Positions 1 to 4,862 of a stretch of 7,563 bases of DNA are shown here, one piece after another; position 1 is the stretch's first letter, and every line of letters starts with the position of its first letter. The notes under the pieces are model-generated. The model searched no databases, had not been told where the DNA came from, and saw only the letters and a program-made list of their open reading frames with translations. The position numbers and the translations under genes were made by a program. Origin of the DNA: JBFKMV01 sp041629655 (GTDB taxonomy: Bacteria > Acidobacteriota > Polarisedimenticolia > Polarisedimenticolales > Polarisedimenticolaceae); NCBI GenBank assembly GCA_041629655.1, contig JBFKMV010000215.1:1-7563 (forward strand). Reading direction: 5' to 3'.

Positions 1-1267
1 CGGCCCGGTTCGCGGCCACGTCGAGCGCGCCGTTGAGCGCCGCGAACGCGGCCTTCAGCTGCTCGCGATCCTCCGTCAGCGGGCCGCCGTTCCGCTTCGC
101 CAGCGCCATCCCCCAGTTCCACGACGTGCGCATCACTCCGTGCGCCAGCTGGTGCGCGCGGTCGCCGGCGTAGACGGACGGGCTCCACGGCTCGCCCATC
201 ACCTCCTCGTAGAGGCGCCGCACGTAGGTCATGCGGTCGCCGCCCTCCAGGTTCATCGCCGCCGCGATGGTCAGCTTCTCGTCGGGCAGCCACAGCAGGT
301 AGGTCGCCGTCTCGGCCTGTCCGCCGCCGTGCGACGCGGCGAAGCGGCCGTTGACCGGGCGCACGCCCCAGCCGAACCCGTAGCCGGTGGAGATCCCGTC
401 CGCCGTGGCCAGCGGCGTGATCATCCGATCGACCGTCTCGGGCGCCAGCACCGTCCCCGCGTCGAGCCCCTGGCCGAACTTCAGCAGGTCGATCACCGTC
501 GAGCGCGTTCCACCCGCGGCGAAACGGCTGCTGATGTTGACGAACTCGGAGTTGATCAGGCCCGCGGGTCCGCGGCGGTAGCCGCGCACGCGGTTGGGGA
601 TGATCGCGTCGGGATCGTCCATCCGCGTGTCGTCCATCCCCAGCGGGCCCCACACCGCCTCGCGCATGAACTCGCCGTAGGGCTGGCCCGAGGCGCCCTC
701 GATCACCGCGCCGAGCAGGTTGTAGCCGTAGCTCGAGTAGCGGTACTGCCGGCCCGGCTCGCCGACCAGGTCGAAGTCGGCGAACACCGCGATCGACTGC
801 TCGGTGTTCTTGTGGTCCTTGAAGTGCCCTTCGAGGTCGTAGTTGACGTAGTGCGGGATCCCGCCCAGGTGCCCCAGCACCTGGCGCACCGTGACCGGCC
901 AGGGTTTCTCGGGGTAGAACGGCACGTAGGTCTGCACCTCGGCGTCGAGGTCGAGCTTGCCCTGCTCGGCCAGGATCAGCACGCCGATCGCGGTCATCGG
1001 CTTGGTCACCGAGGCCAGGCGATACGCCGACTCCGGCTTGGCCGGCACCATGTTCTCGAGGTCGGAGTAGCCGAACCCCTCGGCCCACACGAACCCGTCC
1101 CTGGCGAACCCGATCGACAACCCGGGCGTGTCGTCGCGGCTGACCCGCTCCTCGGCCCAGGCGGAGAAGCGGGCGATCGCCTCTTCGTAGCGGCTCGGCT
1201 CCGCGGCCGCGGCCAGCGCGGCCAGGATCGACAGGACGACGAGGCCGGTACGGATGCTCGGGCGCAT
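1..1267 (-). CDS. Secreted serine hydrolase, class C beta-lactamase/LACTB-like fold (3' end missing)
   Basis: Manual translation of the minus strand from the ATG at 1267 gives 422 open codons that run off the left edge without a stop, so the C-terminus is missing. Residues 1-22 form a signal peptide (basic start, then a Leu/Val/Ala core), so the enzyme should act in the periplasm or outside. The serine beta-lactamase-fold motifs are in order: S86-V-T-K89 (nucleophile and general base), a Y177-S-S box where class C enzymes have Y-x-N, and H313-G-G replacing the KTG box. An HLGGIPHY segment (133-140) and YGYNLLG (180-186) are typical of LACTB-like peptidases/esterases (Pfam Beta-lactamase). The fold predicts hydrolysis of a peptide, ester or amide; the YSS and HGG variants make true beta-lactamase activity unlikely. 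The start is supported by an AAGGGGGG tract three to four bases upstream. Residues after about 360 form a C-terminal extension with no motif I recognise. Family is sure, substrate unknown. Confidence 0.93.
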   Translation of the reverse strand, partial: MRPSIRTGLVVLSILAALAAAAEPSRYEEAIARFSAWAEERVSRDDTPGLSIGFARDGFVWAEGFGYSDLENMVPAKPESAYRLASVTKPMTAIGVLILAEQGKLDLDAEVQTYVPFYPEKPWPVTVRQVLGHLGGIPHYVNYDLEGHFKDHKNTEQSIAVFADFDLVGEPGRQYRYSSYGYNLLGAVIEGASGQPYGEFMREAVWGPLGMDDTRMDDPDAIIPNRVRGYRRGPAGLINSEFVNISSRFAAGGTRSTVIDLLKFGQGLDAGTVLAPETVDRMITPLATADGISTGYGFGWGVRPVNGRFAASHGGGQAETATYLLWLPDEKLTIAAAMNLEGGDRMTYVRRLYEEVMGEPWSPSVYAGDRAHQLAHGVMRTSWNWGMALAKRNGGPLTEDREQLKAAFAALNGALDVAANRA

Positions 1268-1320
1268 GATTCCCCCCTTCGTGGCGTGTTCCTTCTTCCT
1301 ACTACGCCCGACTGTCGCTG

Positions 1321-1344
1321 CCGGTTCCAGTTTGCTCGAACCGG
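1321..1344. repeat. Inverted repeat, 7-bp arms, upstream of hicA
   Basis: CCGGTTC (1321-1327) and GAACCGG (1338-1344) are perfect inverted copies separated by 10 bases. The repeat sits 90 bases before hicA and 54 bases before the divergent hydrolase start. Its arm spacing (17 bases from arm start to arm start) suits an operator for a dimeric regulator, but it could equally be an RNA hairpin. No regulator gene is linked to it. Confidence 0.45.
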
Positions 1345-1360
1345 ATCGGGCCGGGCCCGT

Positions 1361-1378
1361 GGTTGCTGTCCCGCAACC
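1361..1378. repeat. Inverted repeat, 6-bp arms, upstream of hicA
   Basis: GGTTGC (1361-1366) and GCAACC (1373-1378) are perfect inverted copies around a 6-base centre. It follows the preceding inverted repeat by 16 bases and may form a small hairpin or a second operator in the hicA leader. A 6-bp arm pair can arise by chance in GC-rich DNA. Confidence 0.35.
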
Positions 1379-1433
1379 CTTGTGCGGCTCCCCGGTCTTG
1401 CAGCCACCGCCGGGTGCCATCACGGTTCGTCCC

Positions 1434-1622
1434 ATGAAGGTCCGAGACCTGATCAAGAAGCTCGAGCGGGACGGCTGGAGACTCGCAAGGACCCGGGGAA
1501 GTCACCGACAGTACAAGCACCCCACGAAACCGGGGCTCGTTACCATCGCAGGCCGTCCAGGTGCGGAGTTGGCCCCGGGCACGCTCAACAGTATATTGAA
1601 GCAAGCGGATCTGAAGGAATGA
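1434..1622 (+). CDS. hicA: HicA-type mRNA interferase toxin
   Basis: A 62-residue protein of normal HicA length. HicA toxins are small double-stranded-RNA-binding-fold RNases that cleave mRNA and tmRNA in the cytoplasm and are blocked by HicB. The sequence shows the family pattern from end to end: MKVRDLIKKLERDGW at the N-terminus, the G22-S23-H24 signature with the catalytic histidine, then YKHP (27-30), and a C-terminal GTLNSILKQADL helix (49-60). The ATG at 1434 is chosen because family homology begins exactly there, although the frame is open further upstream and no good Shine-Dalgarno precedes it, which may keep toxin synthesis low. Its TGA overlaps the hicB ATG in the four bases ATGA, so the two are probably translationally coupled. 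By hand count it is about 60% G+C, with AGA, AGG and ATA codons that are scarce in the neighbouring genes, suggesting acquisition by transfer. Confidence 0.93.
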   Translation: MKVRDLIKKLERDGWRLARTRGSHRQYKHPTKPGLVTIAGRPGAELAPGTLNSILKQADLKE

Positions 1623-1831
1623 AGTACCTGATCGTAGTCGAACCGACCTCCACGGGCTTCTCGGCGTACTCGCCGGACCTGGAGGGCTGTGTCGCGACCG
1701 GGAAGACGCGCGCCGACGTCGAACGAGCCATGCAGGAGGCGATCGTCTTCCACCTGGACGGTCTGCGCCGGGACGGTCGGGAGGTTCCCGCTCCGCTCAG
1801 CTACTCGACGTACGTGGACGTCCCCGCCTGA
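1619..1831 (+). CDS. hicB: HicB-type antitoxin, short form without DNA-binding domain
   Basis: A 70-residue protein matching the partial RNase-H-like HicB domain (UPF0150): MKYLIVVEPTSTGFSAYSPD (1-20), then LEGCVATGKTRADVERAMQEA covering the conserved P-D-L-x-G-C-x-A-x-G turn and amphipathic helix, and a short proline-containing tail. It should neutralise HicA by covering its active site. It ends right after the domain, with no helix-turn-helix or ribbon-helix-helix segment, so unlike longer HicB proteins it probably cannot autoregulate the operon by binding DNA. The ATG shares bases with the hicA stop. AAGGA abuts the ATG and is too close to be ideal, while AGCGGA nine bases upstream is a better-spaced alternative; coupling to hicA translation is the likely mode. 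It ends 12 bases before the stop of the convergent hydrolase. Confidence 0.92.
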   Translation: MKYLIVVEPTSTGFSAYSPDLEGCVATGKTRADVERAMQEAIVFHLDGLRRDGREVPAPLSYSTYVDVPA

Positions 1832-1843
1832 TCCGGCTACCCC

Positions 1844-2755
1844 TCAAGCCCGCGAGCCCGCCAGCTCTCCGAGCGCCGCCAGCAGCAGCTCGTTGAAACG
1901 CTCCGGCCGCGTCATGTGCAGGTAGTGCCCGACGTCGTCCATCAACACGGCGTCGAAGTCGGCGTACTTGCGGTTGACCTCGACCCGGGTCGGGTTCGGC
2001 GCCGCCGCGTTGATGGCGCGGATCGGGACCCCGGCCTCGCGGAACCACGCCGGCATGTCGATCGTCGCGAAGTTGCGCATTAGCGCGTTGCCGGCCGCGC
2101 TGCGCCGCCCGTCACAGCTGCGGCGGGTCACGTTCGCCATCACCGCCTGCGCGTCCGGCTCGGGGAACATCTGCCGCACGAACTGCTCGCAGGTGCCGAC
2201 GAAGTCGCTCTCGAAGGCCTGCATGAACCCCTCGACCTGCTCGCCCTCGAACTTGAACTCCGCGTCGTGGAGCGTATCCACCGCGACGATTCCACGCACC
2301 TTCCCGGGCAACCGCGCCGCCACGCGCAGCGAGACCGGCCCGCCCATCGAGTGCCCGACCAGCACCACGTCGGTCAGCCCCAGCGCCTCGATCAGCCCTG
2401 CCACGTCCCCGCCGTAGGCGGCGACCGTCCACGGTTCCCGCTTCGCGGTCGCCTCGCCGTGCCCCGGCAGGTCGAGCGCCACCGTGCGGTAACCCGCCTC
2501 GGCCAGCGCCGGAAGCTGCGCGTTCCAGAACGTGCGGTCGCACATCCAGCAGTGGACCAGCACGACGGTGATCGCGGCCTCGGGGTTGCCGGCAACCTCG
2601 TAGGGGATCACGTTGCCGTCGCGCGTCGTCCACTCGTGGGCGCCGACGTCGAGCAACGGGTTCGGTGGTGGGGCACCGCCCGTGCAAGCGCAAGTCAGCA
2701 CCAGCAGTCCGGCGGCGCAGAGGACGATTGTCGGCATCCCACGTTCACGCATCAT
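1844..2755 (-). CDS. Exported alpha/beta hydrolase (lipoprotein-like signal)
   Basis: A 303-residue alpha/beta-hydrolase-fold enzyme. The start at 2755 (Met-Met) is chosen because AGGAGAG lies five bases upstream; a longer open frame to 2902 lacks this site and its extra residues look non-coding. Residues 1-24 are a signal sequence (basic residues, VLCAAGLLVLTCAC core). Cys22 or Cys24 may be lipidated, but the lipobox is not canonical, so anchoring is uncertain. The fold motifs run HCWMCDRTFW (68-77, oxyanion region after strand 3), LDLPGHGE (94-101), the nucleophile elbow G134-H-S136-M-G-G139, and the catalytic histidine in V275-G-H277. The usual acid position after strand 7 (INAAAPNPTR, 248-257) has no Asp or Glu; D160 in VAVDTLHD after strand 6 is the likely acid. 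The normal HG of the oxyanion region is HC here. Substrate unknown; esterase, lipase-like or other hydrolytic activity is possible. Confidence 0.92.
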   Translation of the reverse strand: MMRERGMPTIVLCAAGLLVLTCACTGGAPPPNPLLDVGAHEWTTRDGNVIPYEVAGNPEAAITVVLVHCWMCDRTFWNAQLPALAEAGYRTVALDLPGHGEATAKREPWTVAAYGGDVAGLIEALGLTDVVLVGHSMGGPVSLRVAARLPGKVRGIVAVDTLHDAEFKFEGEQVEGFMQAFESDFVGTCEQFVRQMFPEPDAQAVMANVTRRSCDGRRSAAGNALMRNFATIDMPAWFREAGVPIRAINAAAPNPTRVEVNRKYADFDAVLMDDVGHYLHMTRPERFNELLLAALGELAGSRA

Positions 2756-2760
2756 CGGTT

Positions 2761-2767
2761 CTCTCCT
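2761..2767 (-). promoter_or_regulatory. Ribosome binding site of the alpha/beta hydrolase
   Basis: On the minus strand AGGAGAG ends five bases before the ATG at 2755 and eight before the second in-frame ATG at 2752. It is the strongest Shine-Dalgarno in the region and decides the start over the upstream in-frame codon at 2902. Confidence 0.8.
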
Positions 2768-2805
2768 GATGTCCCTGCTACGAACCCGTGGAGCCATCTT
2801 GGGCA

Positions 2806-2833
2806 ATGATACTCCCGCGCGAACGGTTTGAAA
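2806..2833 (-). promoter_or_regulatory. Candidate sigma-70 promoter of the alpha/beta hydrolase
   Basis: Read on the minus strand, TATCAT (2811-2806) matches five of six bases of the -10 consensus, and TTTCAA (2833-2828) lies 16 bases upstream as a weak -35. The start of transcription would be near 2799, leaving a leader of about 44 bases before the ATG at 2755. The weak -35 and the GTAC-core sites just upstream suggest activator dependence, which is inference. Confidence 0.4.
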
Positions 2834-2839
2834 CGTCCC

Positions 2840-2876
2840 GTACACACGGCGCACCTCGGGTGTACCGAGAATGTAC
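2840..2876. promoter_or_regulatory. Cluster of three GTAC-core sites at 22- and 11-base spacing
   Basis: GTAC occurs at 2840-2843, 2862-2865 and 2873-2876. The first two lie in inverted GTACAC/GTGTAC copies (2840-2845 and 2860-2865), and the third is the palindrome ATGTACAT (2871-2878). The cores are 22 and 11 bases apart, about two turns and one turn of the helix, so a protein could bind all three on one face. They lie just upstream of the candidate promoter for the minus-strand hydrolase, where an activator would sit. The binding protein is unknown. Confidence 0.4.
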
Positions 2877-2920
2877 ATCCTGTCCGCTGCTCGACCCCAC
2901 ATGCGGGCCCGCGGACCGGA

Positions 2921-2935
2921 TGTAATCGACTTACA
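2921..2935. promoter_or_regulatory. TGTAA-N5-TTACA palindrome, candidate operator
   Basis: A perfect 15-base inverted repeat: TGTAA (2921-2925), five bases, TTACA (2931-2935). It is one of the few AT-rich patches in the divergent region and has the shape of a site for a dimeric helix-turn-helix regulator. It lies 85 bases upstream of the propeller gene start. No regulator is encoded in the window. Confidence 0.45.
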
Positions 2936-2964
2936 GAAAGCGGCTTACGACCTTGAACGTCGGG

Positions 2965-2980
2965 TGGCACGGATCACGCT
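2965..2980 (+). promoter_or_regulatory. Candidate sigma-54 (-24/-12) promoter for the propeller gene
   Basis: TGGCACG (2965-2971) is a perfect -24 element, and the GC of the -12 element is at 2978-2979, exactly the 12-base GG-to-GC register of sigma-54 promoters. The two T residues expected before that GC are A and C, so the match is partial. Transcription would start near 2991, giving a leader of about 30 bases. No convincing sigma-70 promoter is visible for this gene. Confidence 0.35.
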
Positions 2981-3011
2981 GACAGTCCGAGCGTAGTCCG
3001 ATCCGAATCAA

Positions 3012-3018
3012 GGGGGAG
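3012..3018 (+). promoter_or_regulatory. Ribosome binding site of the FG-GAP propeller gene
   Basis: GGGGGAG ends two bases before the ATG at 3021 and five before the next ATG at 3024. Spacing favours the second Met, though the annotation uses the first; the proteins differ by one residue. Confidence 0.7.
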
Positions 3019-3020
3019 CA

Positions 3021-4694
3021 ATGATGACTGCCGTGGCAAGACCCGATCCCGCGCGGCTCGATCGGCGAATCCGGTGCTCCGCGCTCCTACTCGCAGTATT
3101 CCTGTCGGGATACACGAGTATGCATGCCCTACCGGCGATTGCGGGCACGCCTGAAAGCGCGGAATCCGATTTCCGGCGGTACGACGTCGTCGCCGGCGCG
3201 GCGAAACGACCGACGGTTCTCACAGGGTTCCTGTTCGGGGGTGCCGTCGCGGAACTCGCGGTCGTGCACATCGACCGGAACGACGAACGCCGCCTGCGCA
3301 TCTTCGCGTTCGACGGCGACGCCTGGGTGCCGCGCCTCGACGCGACGCTCGGCCCCGAAGTTTCGTTCGTCGACGTGGCCAGGATCGGCGGACGCGACCG
3401 GCTGGTCACCTACGAGCCCGGCCGCCTGAGCTGGTTCGATCCCGAATCGAAGACGGAACGCGCACTGGTCGCGGTGACGTCCGATTTCAACCCGCCTCGG
3501 AGCGGCGAGATTGCCCATGTCGACGTCACCCGGGACCTGAACGACGACGGACGCGACGAACTGGTGGTGCCGGATGCCGGCGGCTTCCGGGTGTTCGTCC
3601 AGAGGAGCGACGGCGCGTTCGCCGACCCCGTGAAGATCGGCCGCTCCCCGGAGCTGGCCGGGATCTACGGTGCCGACGGGTATCGATACGACCCCTGGTC
3701 TCAGAGCCGTGTCCACGAGGTGGATATCGGCCGGGATGGCCGCAGCGACCTGGTGTTCTGGAACCAGGACCACTTCGAGGTTCATCACCAGGACGAGCGT
3801 GGGTTGTTTGCGCCGACGGCCGAGACGTTCACGACCGCGGTGGCATTCGACTCCGACGACCTGTTCTCGCTCGCCGTCGGGGACATGACCGGGAAAGTGC
3901 TGCACTCGTTGATCGACCTGAACGGCGACGGCGTTGCCGACCTGGTGGTCTTCTCGTTGGAGGGCCGCAGGATCTCCCGGAAGCGCTCCGCCTACGAGGT
4001 GCACTTCGGCGCGCCGGCACCCGGCGGCGGCACGGTGTTCGCGCGGGACGCCGACCTCGTGATCCGGTCGGACGGCATTCAGCTCGGCTTGGATCCGTAC
4101 GACTTCGATCGCGACGGCCAGGTCGACCTGATGATCACCGTGATCAAGCGCAGGTTCCTGAGGAACAACCTGTGGATGAGGTTCTCGGGGTTCATGGGCG
4201 GTGAAGTTCATCTACAGCTCGAGTTCTATCGCATGAAAGACGGCTTCTACGCCGACGAGCCCGATGCCACGCGCAGGATCGAGCTTCAATTCCCGGGTGC
4301 CCATCGCGGGCCGGGGTGGGTGCCCCTGGACCTCGCGCTTCGCGGGGGGACGCACGAGAGCCGGAACACCCGGCAAGACTACGCGCGCGCGTTCAACACC
4401 CCCGTGCTCGTCGGGGACGTGACCGGCGACGACCGCCTGGACCTGCTCGTCGGATGGGATCGCAAGTCGCTGCCGGGTCTCCGGCGGCACCCCGCCGATC
4501 TGTTCAGAATCGATACCGGCGTGCCGGGGTCCGAACTGTTCTCCCTACAGCCGAAGGACCTGGTGGTGCCGATGCCCCGCGACGGGGAATACACGTGGCT
4601 CGTGGATCTCGACAAGGACGGCAAGCAGGACATCCTCTTGCACTACCCGTTCGCCACCGAGCCGCATCGGGTGACGCTGCTGATCGCGCGGTAG
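3021..4694 (+). CDS. Secreted FG-GAP/VCBS-repeat beta-propeller protein
   Basis: A 557-residue exported protein with no enzyme motif. An Arg-rich N-terminus is followed by a hydrophobic core (ALLLAVFLSG, 21-30), with likely signal peptidase cleavage after A-I-A41. The body is built of FG-GAP/VCBS repeats like the integrin alpha-chain propeller, each with a D-x-D/N-x-D-G calcium loop followed by a hydrophobic strand: loops begin at 172 (DLNDDGRDEL), 235 (DIGRDGRSDL), 299 (DLNGDGVADL), 361 (DFDRDGQVDL), 466 (DVTGDDRLDL) and 529 (DLDKDGKQDI). Spacing is 62-64 residues except for 105 between the fourth and fifth. Degenerate repeats near 71-82 and 118-131 would bring the total to seven or eight blades. 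The family typically serves in binding and adhesion outside the cell, calcium-stabilised; the ligand is unknown. Codons are slightly less GC-biased than in the peptidase downstream. It is monocistronic as far as can be seen. Confidence 0.9.
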   Translation: MMTAVARPDPARLDRRIRCSALLLAVFLSGYTSMHALPAIAGTPESAESDFRRYDVVAGAAKRPTVLTGFLFGGAVAELAVVHIDRNDERRLRIFAFDGDAWVPRLDATLGPEVSFVDVARIGGRDRLVTYEPGRLSWFDPESKTERALVAVTSDFNPPRSGEIAHVDVTRDLNDDGRDELVVPDAGGFRVFVQRSDGAFADPVKIGRSPELAGIYGADGYRYDPWSQSRVHEVDIGRDGRSDLVFWNQDHFEVHHQDERGLFAPTAETFTTAVAFDSDDLFSLAVGDMTGKVLHSLIDLNGDGVADLVVFSLEGRRISRKRSAYEVHFGAPAPGGGTVFARDADLVIRSDGIQLGLDPYDFDRDGQVDLMITVIKRRFLRNNLWMRFSGFMGGEVHLQLEFYRMKDGFYADEPDATRRIELQFPGAHRGPGWVPLDLALRGGTHESRNTRQDYARAFNTPVLVGDVTGDDRLDLLVGWDRKSLPGLRRHPADLFRIDTGVPGSELFSLQPKDLVVPMPRDGEYTWLVDLDKDGKQDILLHYPFATEPHRVTLLIAR

Positions 4695-4825
4695 CTTCAG
4701 GCCGTAGGGAGTCCGTCTCGTTAGCGGGCCCTTGAATCTCTGTCGAGTCGCAACACGCTGCTGCCCCCCACGAGGCCGGGCCGGGTCCATCATGATCGAG
4801 ACCGCCGTCGGCAGCGGATCCGGGG

Positions 4826-4832
4826 GTAGAAT
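4826..4832 (+). promoter_or_regulatory. Candidate -10 element for the S9 peptidase
   Basis: GTAGAAT contains TAGAAT (4827-4832), five of six bases of the -10 consensus, preceded by a G-rich stretch. No good -35 is present 16-18 bases upstream. Transcription would begin near 4839, giving a leader of about 24 bases. Confidence 0.45.
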
Positions 4833-4852
4833 GCGCCCATCCCTGGATTGCT

Positions 4853-4857
4853 GGAGA
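4853..4857 (+). promoter_or_regulatory. Ribosome binding site fixing the peptidase start
   Basis: GGAGA lies five bases before the ATG at 4863. An in-frame TTG at 4848 has no such site and would place extra residues before the signal peptide, so the ATG is preferred. Confidence 0.75.
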
Positions 4858-4862
4858 CGGTC

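Larger units (their letters stand above)
1268..1433. other. Divergent intergenic region between serine hydrolase and hicA
   Basis: These 166 bases separate two divergent starts and must hold both promoters. I see no confident -35/-10 pair on either strand. On the minus side a purine-rich stretch with AAGGGGGG lies just before the hydrolase ATG. On the plus side no Shine-Dalgarno is visible before hicA. Two adjacent inverted repeats are the only clear structure and are listed separately. The hicA frame stays open back to about 1254, but the upstream part has no resemblance to HicA. Confidence 0.6.
4695..4862. other. Intergenic region between propeller gene and peptidase
   Basis: These 168 bases contain no ORF of interest and no clear intrinsic terminator after the propeller gene (no GC stem followed by a T run). 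The right-hand end carries the likely promoter and ribosome binding site of the peptidase, which suggests independent transcription. Confidence 0.6.

Noticed and set aside
1..1267. Serine hydrolase as a beta-lactam resistance gene
   Set aside because: The fold is shared with peptidases and esterases; the YSS and HGG boxes and HLGGIPHY segment match LACTB-like enzymes better than true class C beta-lactamases.
1254..1433. In-frame upstream extension of hicA by 60 codons
   Set aside because: The extra residues have no similarity to HicA proteins, which begin at the M-K-V-R-D segment encoded from 1434. The first bases also overlap the hydrolase start on the other strand.
140..1831. 563-codon plus-strand open frame running into hicB
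   Set aside because: Most of it is antisense to the serine hydrolase and of shadow composition; only its last 70 codons, in the hicB frame, are a real protein with its own ATG at 1619.
3129..4211. 360-codon minus-strand open frame inside the propeller gene
   Set aside because: Antisense shadow with repeated Val/Asp/His composition mirroring the calcium-loop codons; no start context or family match.
4781..4824. Inverted repeat CCGGGTCC / GGATCCGG before the peptidase
   Set aside because: One mismatch and a 27-base spacer make it weak, and such arms are expected by chance in GC-rich DNA.
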